The notes under the pieces: model-generated
The model's input: the letters and a program-made list of their open reading frames with translations, nothing else
What the model was told of the DNA's origin: nothing
Database searches by the model: none
From: Halovibrio variabilis
GTDB taxonomy: Bacteria; Pseudomonadota; Gammaproteobacteria; Pseudomonadales; Halomonadaceae
NCBI RefSeq assembly: GCF_007991175.1
Contig: NZ_BJXV01000004.1
Span: 1-64,000, forward strand
Length of the DNA: 64,000 bases
Reading direction: 5' to 3'
In this document: positions 34,489 through 43,491 of the stretch, piece by piece
Numbering within the stretch: position 1 is the first letter of the stretch
How the letters are laid out: the number at the start of each line of letters is the position of its first letter
Translations under genes and position numbers: made by a program

Positions 34489-35535
34489 TTACCGCTGGAG
34501 GACCCACGCCAGCATCAGCCGAGTTACCGCCAGCACGGACGTCATATGCGTGCGCTCATAGCCATGCGTGCTGTCAGTACCAAAACCCAGTAACGCCGTC
34601 CGCGTATCGTAGCCCGCATTTTTAACGGATGACCCATCACTGTGATAGTGGCGGAATACATCCCGCACATAGGGCAGCTCATGCGTCTGCGCCAGGATTT
34701 CCAGTTCGGCCAGCAGGCTCTGACTGTGCGGACCGGCGGCGTCCTTATATCCCAGAGTGGCATGAAACTCGCTTGAATGCTGGTTAGCCGCCACCGGCGC
34801 AATATCCACGCTGACCAGGTCATCCACCGACGGCGGCAATGATGTACCTGCTCCGTGACCGACTTCTTCAGCGTTGGTGAAGGCAAAACAGAAGGGAACC
34901 GTCGGTGCCAAATCGTTCTCTTTCAACAGGCTCAGACATTCCAGAGCACAGGCGATGGCCACCTTGTTGTCCAGGTAGCGGCTCACCAGAAATCCGGTTT
35001 GTGTAAATTCCGGCTCGACATCCAGCGCCACAATCTGGCCTGGCGCAATGCCGGCGGCCCGAGAGTCCTCAGCGGAATGCGTCACAATATCCGGGCGGAA
35101 CTCGATCTGCGCCCAGTTGACAGGCTGGGTATCCACGACCTCGCTCCAGGCATGGCCGGACGCATGCCTGGGCAAAATGGTGCCGCGGATACGCTCGCCG
35201 TTGTTGCACCATATTGTCGCACGAGCACCTTCGGCAAAACGGGCAGACCAGGTGCCCAATGGCGTCAGTTCGAGCCGCCCGGACGGCAGAATGTATTGCA
35301 CCATGGCACCCAAGGTGTCCATATGCGCGGCAATGGCGCGTTTTGGGTCGCCTTCGCCCAGGGTGACAATCAGATTGCCTCGAGCTGTAACGCTCTGACG
35401 TACCGGCCAGGGTGCCAGCTTATCCTGAAGGAGGCGTAGCATGCCATCGGTCGCCCCTACCGGGCTGTCTTCCAGCAACAGTACTCGCAGGGTCGCCTGC
35501 AAACGTTCAGGAAGAGGTAACGGTAATTCTTGCAT
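34489..35535 (-). CDS. M42-family peptidase, NAGGN-osmolyte-associated type
   Basis: A 348-residue cocatalytic metallopeptidase-fold protein. Metal ligands: HMDTLGA, YLDNK, the catalytic pair in FTNAEEVGHGAG, DIAP, and a final His in FGTDSTHGYERTH. Blocks such as LELTPLGTWSARFAEGAR, then GTILPRHASGHAWSEVVDTQ and RDVFRHYHSDGSSVKNAG match, from memory, the subgroup placed with genes for the osmolyte N-acetylglutaminylglutamine amide (NAGGN). Here the biosynthetic genes are absent and a peptide importer is present, so a catabolic role on a capped dipeptide is inferred. It has its own AGGAG site and follows the M20 gene by 71 bp. Confidence 0.82.
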   Translation of the reverse strand: MQELPLPLPERLQATLRVLLLEDSPVGATDGMLRLLQDKLAPWPVRQSVTARGNLIVTLGEGDPKRAIAAHMDTLGAMVQYILPSGRLELTPLGTWSARFAEGARATIWCNNGERIRGTILPRHASGHAWSEVVDTQPVNWAQIEFRPDIVTHSAEDSRAAGIAPGQIVALDVEPEFTQTGFLVSRYLDNKVAIACALECLSLLKENDLAPTVPFCFAFTNAEEVGHGAGTSLPPSVDDLVSVDIAPVAANQHSSEFHATLGYKDAAGPHSQSLLAELEILAQTHELPYVRDVFRHYHSDGSSVKNAGYDTRTALLGFGTDSTHGYERTHMTSVLAVTRLMLAWVLQR

Positions 35536-35606
35536 GGTTTGCTCCTGAATCTGGACGACGCTCTATCAACCTAGGTCCTTGGACAGAAGACCGTCTGCGA
35601 AGCAGA

Positions 35607-36854
35607 CTACCCCGGCCAGGATTCAATAAAGCGCCGAATGACCTGCCCGCTAGCCTCCAGATCTTCGGTGGTTACCGACTCATCCGGATGGTGGCTCAAG
35701 CCGTCTTTGCAGCGCATAAACAGCATGCCAATATTCGTCAGGTGCGCCATAGCCAGGCCGTCGTGGCCGGCGCCACTGAACAGACGACGGACCGGATACC
35801 CTGCGTCCTCGACCGCCTGTGCCAGCGCCCACTGAACGGATTCAGCACAGCGCACCTCATTCTGTTCATAGGTCGTCTCGACCTTCCATTGGCAGCCCGA
35901 ACCATCCAGCGCCCCGGCCAGTCGCTCCATCAAGTCCAGGCGCGCCCGACGCCGAATGGCAGAATCAGGCGATCGCAGCTCAATGCTCATCGTCACCTCC
36001 GCCGGAATCACATTGACCGCTCCAGGCGTGACGTCCAGTTGACCGACCACTCCGACCAAGTCATCCGTGCTATGGCACAGCTCATCGACGACCAGGACCG
36101 CACGTGCAGCGCGCACCAGTGCATCCTTGCGTAAATGCATGGGCGTCGTGCCGGCATGACCTGCCTTGCCCGTTATCGTCAATCGGTGGCGCTCAATACC
36201 CGTAATAGCCGTCACCACCCCCACCGGCAAGTTCTCTGCCTCCAGTATCGGCCCTTGTTCAATGTGCACCTCTACGTAACCGGACACCTGCTCGGGCTGT
36301 CGCGCCACTCGGTCGATCTGATCCGGATTCGAACCCAGTGCACGCAGCGCATCGGCCAGGGTCACGCCGTCCGAGTCAGTCACCGCCAGAAGATCGCGAT
36401 TGAAATTGCCAGCGATGGCCGAACTACCGATCAGAGTCGACGCAAAGCGCGTGCCTTCCTCATCGCAGAAGGCAACAAGTTCGACAGCCGTAGCAGGACG
36501 CCGACCTGACCGGTTGATTTCTGACAACACTGCCAACGGCAACAAAACGCCCATGATGCCGTCATACGCACCTCCCTGACGTACGGTATCCTGGTGTGAT
36601 CCGATCAGCAGGGTACGTGCGTCAAGCAATGAACCTTCCCAGCGCCCTACCAGGTTACCAGCGTCGTCCAGCCACACCGCATCGGCGCCGGCTTCCCGAT
36701 ACCAGTCTGCCAGTACGGGCAGAAGTGCCCTGTGTTCAGCCGAGCCCAGCACCCGGGTCACGCCTGGCCCTGGTTCGGAGTAAGTAGCTGCCGTCTTCAG
36801 CCAGGAACGTGATTGTATGCCGATACGGCATTCAGTGAATACAAGCTCTGTCAT
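35607..36854 (-). CDS. M20-family amidohydrolase (allantoate/N-carbamoyl amino acid hydrolase type)
   Basis: A 415-residue zinc hydrolase of the AllC/ureidopropionase/N-carbamoyl-L-amino-acid hydrolase group. Metal ligands: IGSHQDTVRQGGAYDGIMG, then FCDEEGTRF and YVEVHIEQGPILE, with FSGAGHDGLAMA near the C-terminus; the GKAGHAGTTPM segment is the dimerisation/substrate lid. These enzymes cut ureido or other C-N amide bonds of amino acid derivatives. ATGA overlap with the DUF1028 gene upstream shows coupling. The usual SGAGHDA reads SGAGHDG. Exact substrate unknown. Confidence 0.85.
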   Translation of the reverse strand: MTELVFTECRIGIQSRSWLKTAATYSEPGPGVTRVLGSAEHRALLPVLADWYREAGADAVWLDDAGNLVGRWEGSLLDARTLLIGSHQDTVRQGGAYDGIMGVLLPLAVLSEINRSGRRPATAVELVAFCDEEGTRFASTLIGSSAIAGNFNRDLLAVTDSDGVTLADALRALGSNPDQIDRVARQPEQVSGYVEVHIEQGPILEAENLPVGVVTAITGIERHRLTITGKAGHAGTTPMHLRKDALVRAARAVLVVDELCHSTDDLVGVVGQLDVTPGAVNVIPAEVTMSIELRSPDSAIRRRARLDLMERLAGALDGSGCQWKVETTYEQNEVRCAESVQWALAQAVEDAGYPVRRLFSGAGHDGLAMAHLTNIGMLFMRCKDGLSHHPDESVTTEDLEASGQVIRRFIESWPG

Positions 36855-37543
36855 GGATTCACTCCGTTCTCTTTGACATGGCCGGTCTTGGTCGGATGAG
36901 CTCGAGTGGGAACGCCCGCAAGGAAACTGAGAAAGGCTGGATCCTGTGTTTTTTCATACACTTGCCATAGTCGGCCGATGCAGTCTTCGTCCGCCCAGTC
37001 GACACGCAGATCCATGGGCGGACGGTCAAAAGCAGAAATAGTCACTGCGGCACTGCGCGTCCCACGGAAGTCACCGCCAGCGTCCTCTCCCGCCACCAAT
37101 GCCTTTATTAGGCGTTCTGCAAATGGGTACCCGGCGTGCGCCAGATAGGTTTCCATCATAATCTGCGGGATCGACCGATCCGCAAGCATATTCCCAGCTG
37201 TTGCCACGCCCTCACCGCAATGGTGCGCCACCTGCGCCAAGTTGGCGCTACCGGTATAGCCAGCCGTATTACCCTCCCGGTCACAGAGAATGAACTGGCG
37301 CTGCGACATCCCCGGGTCCTCTTCCAACAATTGTTCCCGCACGCGCGCCGCTGATACGCCGGTTGCCATCAGATCGAGGCCGCGTTCGCCATACAGCCAG
37401 TTGGTAAACGCTCCTTGGGTCGCCACGGCACCTGCCCCGGATCTTGCATGAGGAACAAAACCGCCCACGGCCACGCTGCCAGTCGCTGTAGCGGAACCAA
37501 AAGCACCGGTATCGGGGTCGCGGGCAATGATCGAATAGGTCAT
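36851..37543 (-). CDS. DUF1028 Ntn-hydrolase-fold protein
   Basis: A 230-residue DUF1028 protein. Begins MTYSIIARDPDTGAFGSATA, then GSVAVGGFVPHARSGAGAVA and TQGAFTNWLYGERGLDL, the family's conserved N-terminal half; a known structure of a member shows the Ntn-hydrolase fold, though no activity has been shown to my knowledge. VATAGNMLADRSIPQIMMET is the second conserved block. First gene of a three-gene minus-strand operon with the M20 and M42 hydrolases, divergent from the peptide importer, suggesting an amide-bond-directed role on the imported compound. Confidence 0.85.
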   Translation of the reverse strand: MTYSIIARDPDTGAFGSATATGSVAVGGFVPHARSGAGAVATQGAFTNWLYGERGLDLMATGVSAARVREQLLEEDPGMSQRQFILCDREGNTAGYTGSANLAQVAHHCGEGVATAGNMLADRSIPQIMMETYLAHAGYPFAERLIKALVAGEDAGGDFRGTRSAAVTISAFDRPPMDLRVDWADEDCIGRLWQVYEKTQDPAFLSFLAGVPTRAHPTKTGHVKENGVNP

Positions 37544-37622
37544 AGAGCGGACTCACTTTTCCTGATGGCCGGAGAATTATTCTGTTGCGGGACAACGTTT
37601 CTGACACTAATTTTAATTAAAG

Positions 37623-37726
37623 TTTATATTTTTACAGCGACAACATCCACCCTGCATGGTCAGGGACACAGTTAATAAATACGGCACATTTATCATTATA
37701 AATTAGTTGCGTCTATATTTTTATAG
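37623..37726. promoter_or_regulatory. Paired AT-rich motifs in the divergent promoter region
   Basis: TTTATATTTTTACAG (37623-37637) and TCTATATTTTTATAG (37712-37726) agree at 13 of 15 positions; the second contains the inverted repeat CTATA-tttt-TATAG. Both lie in the AT-rich 273-bp gap between the divergent hydrolase operon and the importer operon, so they may be operators for the cluster's FadR-type regulator. No firm -35/-10 pair was assigned. Confidence 0.4.
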
Positions 37727-37816
37727 TGATAATTGTAGTTCGACAGCTTCAGGTAGGTTGCGACATCGTCCGTGGTTGAAACGGAAAACCAACAAACCGA
37801 GACAAGAGGCATCACC

Positions 37817-39373
37817 GTGAAAAGAATAGTCAACCCCATCGCAGCGGTGGCGTTTGCCACGACCAGCACTTTTGCCATAGCACAAACGCCGCCCAACGTT
37901 CTGGTCGTCGGCCAGATCGCTGAACCCCAGTCTCTGGACCCGCATGCCGTGACCGCGGTGAACGACTTCCGGATACTGGTCAACCTATATGACGGCCTGG
38001 TTCGCTATGCCGACGGCACCCTCGAAGTCGAACCGTCCCTTGCCGAAAGCTGGGATATCAGCGACGACGGCACCGTCTATAAATTCCAGTTGCGTGATGA
38101 TGTGGAATTTCATGACGGCACCCCGTTCGATGCTGAAGCGGTTGTCTTCAACTTCGAGCGCATGCTGGACGAGGACCACCCCTATTATGACACCGGCCCG
38201 TTTCCGCTCGCTTTCTACTTCAGCCAGATAGATACCGTGGAAGCCACCGCTGAACACGAGGTCACCTTCACTCTTAACGAACCGTTCGCCCCCTTCCTCT
38301 CTAATCTGGCCTACCCCACCGGTCTGCTGATTTCTCCACAGGCCGTGCGTGAGCATGGTGAAAATATCGGCCGTCACCCTGTCGGCACCGGCGCCTACCA
38401 GTTCGAAGAGTGGGAAAGCAATTCACGCGTTGTGCTTACTCGCAACAACGACTACTGGGATGGCGCGCCGGATTTGGAAGCGGTTGTCTTCAGACCTATC
38501 ACTGATGCCAACACTCGGGTTGCCGAAATGCGATCCGGTGGCATTGATATGATGGTCGAAGTCCCGCCCGACAACGTCTCCATGTTCAAAGAAGATCCCA
38601 TGTTCCAGGTCTACGAGCAGGCAGGACCGCACGTCTGGTTTGTCATTCTCAACATGCGCAATGAACTGCTGCAGGACAAACGCGTGCGCCAAGCGCTGAA
38701 TTACGCTGTCGATAAAGAGGCACTCGTCAACGACGTGCTGCAGGGAACCGCCACCGTCGCCGACAGCCCGATTGCCCCGGCCTTCAACTGGGCCTATAAC
38801 GACGAGCTGGATGGTTATCCCTACAACCCGGACCGCGCACGTGAACTGCTGGAAGAAGCCGGCGCCGTGGGAGAGGAACTCACCTTCTATGTCACTGAAG
38901 GTGGTTCCGGCATGCTCGACCCCATCAATATGGGAACCGCTATACAGGCGAATCTTGAATCCGTGGGCCTGGACATCAGCATAGAAACCTATGAATGGAA
39001 TACCTTCCTCGGCCGCGTAAACGCAGGATTGGAAGGCGAAGCGGACATGGCAGAAATGGCTTGGATGACCAACGATCCAGACACTCTGCCCTTCCTGGCT
39101 TTGCGGTCTGACGCCATGCCAGACGAGGGTGGTTTCAACTCCGGTTACTACAGCAACGCGGATGTGGACAAACTGCTTGAGCAGGCCCGCACTTCCACCA
39201 GTCAGGAGGAACGGGCTCGGCTGTACAAGGAAGCACAGGCCATAATCGTGGAAGATGCTCCCTGGATCTTTGTCGCCAACTGGCAACAAAATGCCGTGGC
39301 AACTGACCGGGTTGAAAACTTCCATCTGCAGCCCTCTTTCCTGCTGCAGTTGAGGGACGTGCGCAAACCGTAA
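37817..39373 (+). CDS. Peptide-type ABC importer substrate-binding protein (SBP_bac_5)
   Basis: A 518-residue periplasmic binding protein of the DppA/OppA family. Signal peptide (AAVAFATTSTFAIA), mature start NVLVVGQIAEPQSLDPHAVT, then the signature AESWDISDDGTVYKFQLRDD and GTGAYQFEEW; NYAVDKEALVNDVLQGTATV marks the second lobe. It captures di/oligopeptides or similar compounds for the downstream permeases. GTG 37817 with AGAGG 7 bp before is preferred to an open extension to 37772, because it gives a clean signal peptide. First gene of the plus-strand importer operon. Confidence 0.88.
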   Translation: MKRIVNPIAAVAFATTSTFAIAQTPPNVLVVGQIAEPQSLDPHAVTAVNDFRILVNLYDGLVRYADGTLEVEPSLAESWDISDDGTVYKFQLRDDVEFHDGTPFDAEAVVFNFERMLDEDHPYYDTGPFPLAFYFSQIDTVEATAEHEVTFTLNEPFAPFLSNLAYPTGLLISPQAVREHGENIGRHPVGTGAYQFEEWESNSRVVLTRNNDYWDGAPDLEAVVFRPITDANTRVAEMRSGGIDMMVEVPPDNVSMFKEDPMFQVYEQAGPHVWFVILNMRNELLQDKRVRQALNYAVDKEALVNDVLQGTATVADSPIAPAFNWAYNDELDGYPYNPDRARELLEEAGAVGEELTFYVTEGGSGMLDPINMGTAIQANLESVGLDISIETYEWNTFLGRVNAGLEGEADMAEMAWMTNDPDTLPFLALRSDAMPDEGGFNSGYYSNADVDKLLEQARTSTSQEERARLYKEAQAIIVEDAPWIFVANWQQNAVATDRVENFHLQPSFLLQLRDVRKP

Positions 39374-39396
39374 CGGAGAACAACCAAGCTGTGCAT

Positions 39397-39537
39397 GCTG
39401 ACAGTAAGCTGCGCCTTTGGCCACGCACTGTGCATTGATCACGGTGCGTGGCCAGGGCCCCACGCCACCGCTGTCAGCAGTGAGCGATCAGCACGGTCAT
39501 ACCGACGGCCTTTCACCTTTGAGGGCGCTTCGCGCCC
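39397..39537 (+). promoter_or_regulatory. Hairpins between binding-protein and permease genes
   Basis: Outer arms GCTGACAG (39397-39404) and CTGTCAGC (39471-39478) enclose a perfect 10-bp stem GGCCACGCAC (39419-39428) with GTGCGTGGCC (39444-39453). A third hairpin, GGGCGC-TTC-GCGCCC, is at 39523-39537. None has a T tract. Such structures after binding-protein genes commonly stabilise the upstream mRNA and lower downstream expression. Confidence 0.55.
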
Positions 39538-39576
39538 GGTCTTAGCATCATAAATCCAGAACAAGAGTGTCGAACC

Positions 39577-40536
39577 ATGGCCACACCACTCTGGCGTTAC
39601 GTAGGCAAGCGACTGCTCCTACTGATCCCCGTGCTGTTCGGGCTCAGTCTTATCGTCTTTTTCATTATGGCCCTGATTCCGGGCGACCCGGCTCAGGCCA
39701 TACTGGGCTCTTATGCCACTCCGGAAAACGTGGCCCGGTTGAACGCCCAACTGGGATTGGACAAGTCCCTGCCGCAACAATACCTGACTTGGCTCGGCAA
39801 TATCTTCCAAGGCGATTTCGGGCGCTCCTACAACCAAAACCGGGAAGTCATCAGTATTATCGCTGAACGTTTCGGTGCCACTCTGATTCTCGCGGGCACA
39901 GCACTCGTGCTGTGTTCCATTTTTGGTCTGCTAGCCGGCATCATTTCCGCCAGCCGCCAGTATGGCCTGGTCGACAAGGCCATCACGCTGATTGTGCTAA
40001 TCGGCATCTCGATGCCAGCTTTCTGGCTCGGCCTGCTGATGATCATGCTGTTTGCCGTCGAATGGCGACTGCTGCCAGCCAGTGGCATGTTTTCCATCTA
40101 TGGAGGCGGGGATCTTCCCGACCTGATACGCCATCTGATTTTGCCGGCCGGCACGCTGGCGTTTATCGCTACCGGTGTAATCGCCCGTCTGACCCGCGCC
40201 AGCATGCTGGAGGTTCTGCGGCAGGACTTCATTCGCACAGCGCGTGCCAAAGGTGTGAATGAACGACGGGTTATCTACCGGCATGCCTTCAAAGCGGCGC
40301 TGGTGTCCATTGTCCCTGTTATTGGCATTCAGGCAGGTTTTGTACTCGGCGGTGCTGTCTACATAGAAACCGTGTTCCAGTGGCCCGGCATGGGCAGTAT
40401 GTTGGTCAATGCCATTTCCACTCGAGATCTGCTGCTGGTGCAGGGTGGGGTCCTGGTCATCGCCGCAGCCTATGTGCTGATTAACCTGGCCGCAGACGTG
40501 GTGCAATTCATTCTGGACCCAAGGGTGACGGCATGA
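39577..40536 (+). CDS. Peptide-type ABC permease (DppB family)
   Basis: A 319-residue inner-membrane permease with six helices. DppB hallmarks: RLLLLIPVLFGLSLIVFFIM at the N-terminus, GDPAQAILGSYATPENVARL, the coupling loop MLEVLRQDFIRTARAKGVNE (EAA-type), and FQWPGMGSMLVNAISTRDLL near the C-terminus. Pairs with the permease half of the next gene. ATGA overlap with that gene's start at 40533. Confidence 0.92.
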   Translation: MATPLWRYVGKRLLLLIPVLFGLSLIVFFIMALIPGDPAQAILGSYATPENVARLNAQLGLDKSLPQQYLTWLGNIFQGDFGRSYNQNREVISIIAERFGATLILAGTALVLCSIFGLLAGIISASRQYGLVDKAITLIVLIGISMPAFWLGLLMIMLFAVEWRLLPASGMFSIYGGGDLPDLIRHLILPAGTLAFIATGVIARLTRASMLEVLRQDFIRTARAKGVNERRVIYRHAFKAALVSIVPVIGIQAGFVLGGAVYIETVFQWPGMGSMLVNAISTRDLLLVQGGVLVIAAAYVLINLAADVVQFILDPRVTA

Positions 40537-42464
40537 CCACCAATGCTCAGGCTCCTCTGCTTAGCCGCCTCTTCGGACGACGTCACAGCCGAACCTCCCC
40601 CCTGGCCCTGCTGGTGCGTAACCGCTTGGCTGCAGCCGGCCTAGTGGTGTTGTGTCTTGTGGTTTTCATCGCTCTCATTACGCCCTGGTTACCGCTGCCT
40701 GATCCGAACGCCACCCAACCCAGTGACCGATTGATTCCCCCTTTCACTACTGGCCACTGGCTGGGTACGGACCAGCTTGGCCGTGACATTCTATCACGCC
40801 TGCTCTGGGGAACCCGGGTCTCCCTCGTGGTGGGCATTGCCGCCACCCTGGTCGCGGCTCTCATCGGCTCCACCATCGGCATTGTAGCCGGCTATTTCGG
40901 CAAGCGTGTGGACAGCACGCTGATGCGCGGCATCGACATGATGATGGCCTTCCCCTACATCCTGCTGGCACTGGCCATTGTTGCCGTGCTCGGGCCGGGC
41001 CTGCTGAACGCACTCTATGCCATTGCCATTGTGAACATACCGTTCTTTGCGCGTAATGTACGCGGCGTGACAGTTACCCTGCGTAACCGGGAGTTCGTCG
41101 ACGCCGCGCTGCTGTCCGGCAAGAATCATTTTCTGATACTGGTTACAGAAATTCTGCCCAACGTCCTGCCCGTCATTGTCATCACCATGTCCACCACCGT
41201 GGGTTGGATGATCCTGGAAACAGCCGGTCTCTCCTTTCTGGGACTAGGCGCTCAGCCGCCTCAGGCAGACCTGGGCTCAATGCTGGGTGAAGGCAGACGC
41301 CTGATCTCGACGGCGCCCTTTGTTTCGACCGTGCCGGGGGTCATGATCTTCATCCTGGTCATGAGCATCAACCTTCTAGGTGACGGGATACGCGATGCGC
41401 TGGACCCGCGTCTCAAGGCCGGTGCCCTGCGCCGCCCGGCCGCGAGAACCAGAACCTCGGTCGAAGCGCGCCAAGCTTCGCAGTACGAGCAGAGGGGGGT
41501 CTTGGACGTGCGCGCACTGCGCACCGAGTTTCACCTGGACAACCAGGTCCACCGGGCGGTTAACGGTCCGACTTTCTCAATAGAAGCTGGTGAATGCTTG
41601 GGCATCATAGGCGAATCAGGCTCAGGCAAGTCGGTCACCGCCATGTCCCTGCTCGGTCTGGTGGCCTCCCCCCCAGGCATGATCATGGGTGGCCAAGTCA
41701 ATTACCGTGACACTAACCTGCTGGGCATTTCAGACAATGATCTGCGCCGTTACCGCGGCGGTGAACTCGCCTACATTTTTCAGGACCCGCTGTCCACACT
41801 GCACCCTCTCTTTACTGTGGGCGACCAACTGGTCGAAGCCATGCGATCACACTATGCAATTTCCTATACCGACGCTTGGAAGAAAGCGGTGACCCTACTG
41901 GAAGAAGTACGCATACCAAATGCCGCTAACCGAGCGCATTCCTATCCGCACCAGTTGTCAGGTGGCATGCGTCAACGTGTGAGTATCGCCATGGCGCTGG
42001 CCAATGAACCGAAACTGATCATTGCCGATGAACCGACTACAGCACTGGATGTTACCGTGCAGGCACAGATACTGGCGCTTTTGAACCGCCTGCGTGACGA
42101 CAAGGGGGCCAGCCTGATGTTCATCACGCATGATTTCGGCGTGGTGCGCCAGGTGTGCCATCGGGTTGCGGTCATGTACGCCGGCGAAATTGTCGAGATC
42201 GGCCCGGTGGAAGAGATTCTGGCGCAACCAGCTCATCCCTATACCAGACGCCTGATCAGCTGTGTGCCCGACGTCGAAAGAAAGACCGGTAAGCTGGAAG
42301 AGATCCCGGGGCTGCCCCCCCAAGTCAACAATCTGCCCGAGGGCTGCAAGTTTGCCGACCGCTGTGACATGGTCGCAGACCAGTGCCGCCAGGCGCCCAT
42401 TGAACTGAAAACCATGAACGAACGGCACCAAGCACGCTGCATTTTCGCCAAGGAGGTAGTATGA
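40533..42464 (+). CDS. Natural fusion of DppC-type permease and DppD-type ATPase
   Basis: A 643-residue protein in one uninterrupted frame. Residues 1-about 295 are a DppC permease (GTDQLGRDILSRLLWGTRVS, then ETAGLSFLGLGAQPPQADLG, ending GDGIRDALDPRLK); about 296-320 is a basic Ala/Arg linker; about 321-643 is a DppD ATPase with Walker A GESGSGKSV, signature LSGGMRQRVSIAMAL, Walker B LIIADEPTTALDVT and the C-terminal cysteine-bearing oligopeptide/dipeptide domain (GCKFADRCDMVADQC). The permease and ATPase are usually separate genes. Continuity without frameshift argues for a real fusion. Confidence 0.92.
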   Translation: MTTNAQAPLLSRLFGRRHSRTSPLALLVRNRLAAAGLVVLCLVVFIALITPWLPLPDPNATQPSDRLIPPFTTGHWLGTDQLGRDILSRLLWGTRVSLVVGIAATLVAALIGSTIGIVAGYFGKRVDSTLMRGIDMMMAFPYILLALAIVAVLGPGLLNALYAIAIVNIPFFARNVRGVTVTLRNREFVDAALLSGKNHFLILVTEILPNVLPVIVITMSTTVGWMILETAGLSFLGLGAQPPQADLGSMLGEGRRLISTAPFVSTVPGVMIFILVMSINLLGDGIRDALDPRLKAGALRRPAARTRTSVEARQASQYEQRGVLDVRALRTEFHLDNQVHRAVNGPTFSIEAGECLGIIGESGSGKSVTAMSLLGLVASPPGMIMGGQVNYRDTNLLGISDNDLRRYRGGELAYIFQDPLSTLHPLFTVGDQLVEAMRSHYAISYTDAWKKAVTLLEEVRIPNAANRAHSYPHQLSGGMRQRVSIAMALANEPKLIIADEPTTALDVTVQAQILALLNRLRDDKGASLMFITHDFGVVRQVCHRVAVMYAGEIVEIGPVEEILAQPAHPYTRRLISCVPDVERKTGKLEEIPGLPPQVNNLPEGCKFADRCDMVADQCRQAPIELKTMNERHQARCIFAKEVV

Positions 42465-43459
42465 CCGCACTACCGACAGGCTCAACGATGCAGGCCAGCA
42501 ACCATCTGGCCGTCTCAGACCTGGTCAAACAGTTTGGCGGCGGCCGTTCGCTGATCGGCCGTGAACTGCCCGCCGTGCATGCCGTGCGCAAACTGGCTTT
42601 CCATGTAGAAGCCGGAGAAATCCTTGGCATCGTGGGTGAATCCGGCTGTGGCAAGTCCACGGTGGCCCGCATGCTGGTTGGGCTGGACGCACCGACATCA
42701 GGCCGCATTGAGCTGGGCGGCAGCCCACTGGCTGAGCCCGGCAAACCCATCCATCGGCGGGCGCTCGCCAACCGGATCCAATATGTGTTTCAGGACCCGC
42801 TGAGTTCCCTCAACCCACGCAAGACCATACGGCAAATCCTCACCGCCCCCTTGGTCTATCTGAAGCACATGGACAAGGAACAGATCGAAACCCGCCTGAA
42901 GGAACTCATGGAACAGGTCAACCTACGAGCGGAGTTTCTCAGTCGTTACCCGCACGAGTTTTCGGGTGGCCAGGCACAACGTATCGGTGTGGCGCGGGCG
43001 CTGGCCGCCGAACCCGAAGTTCTGGTGCTTGACGAACCGGTCTCGGCGTTGGATGTCTCGGTACAGGCCCAGGTGCTGAACCTACTACAAGACCTGCGTA
43101 AGCGCTTCAATCTGACTTATGTGTTCATCAGTCACGACTTGGGTGTAGTGCGTAATCTGTGTGACCGCGTCGCCGTCATGTACTTCGGGCGCATTGTCGA
43201 GACAGCTGACACCGATACCCTGTTCAGCAACCCACAACACCATTACACCCGCCTGCTACTGGACTCAGTGCCGGGTACAGGTAAGCAGCTCAGTGTAGGT
43301 GACCAGGCCAACGCCGAACTGCCCGACCCGTTGAAGCCGCCGCCGGGCTGTGCTTTTGCCGCACGCTGCCCGGCAGCAACTGACCAGTGCCGACAGACAG
43401 ATCCCGAACTGAAGGGAACCGACGCGCATGCCGTGGCGTGTTATCATCCGGAAAAATGA
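42461..43459 (+). CDS. Peptide-type ABC ATPase (DppF family)
   Basis: A 332-residue ATPase, second of the pair driving peptide import. Walker A GESGCGKST, FQDPLSSLNPRKT (Q loop), signature FSGGQAQRIGVARAL, Walker B LVLDEPVSALDVSVQ, H loop ISHDLGVV and the C-terminal CAFAARCPAATDQC cysteine region, which in some family members binds a 4Fe-4S cluster. Overlaps the fused permease-ATPase gene by 4 bp (ATGA). The regulator gene follows after 32 bp. Confidence 0.93.
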   Translation: MTALPTGSTMQASNHLAVSDLVKQFGGGRSLIGRELPAVHAVRKLAFHVEAGEILGIVGESGCGKSTVARMLVGLDAPTSGRIELGGSPLAEPGKPIHRRALANRIQYVFQDPLSSLNPRKTIRQILTAPLVYLKHMDKEQIETRLKELMEQVNLRAEFLSRYPHEFSGGQAQRIGVARALAAEPEVLVLDEPVSALDVSVQAQVLNLLQDLRKRFNLTYVFISHDLGVVRNLCDRVAVMYFGRIVETADTDTLFSNPQHHYTRLLLDSVPGTGKQLSVGDQANAELPDPLKPPPGCAFAARCPAATDQCRQTDPELKGTDAHAVACYHPEK

Positions 43460-43491
43460 TAAGGTATCTGCCTCTTTCCAAAGGAGTTTTC

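Noticed and set aside
37772-37816. Longer start of the peptide-binding protein
   Set aside because: It would put 15 polar residues before the signal peptide; GTG 37817 has a well-placed AGAGG.
38423-39463. 346-codon open frame antisense to the peptide-binding protein
   Set aside because: Composition is that of a reverse-complemented gene; the sense frame has an intact SBP_bac_5 protein with signal peptide.
39570-39576. Terminator after the peptide-binding protein gene
   Set aside because: The hairpins at 39397-39537 lack T tracts, so full termination is unlikely; recorded as a regulatory structure instead.
43387-43491. Longer start of the FadR-type regulator
   Set aside because: Overlaps the DppF-type gene; AAAGGAG before ATG 43492 decides.
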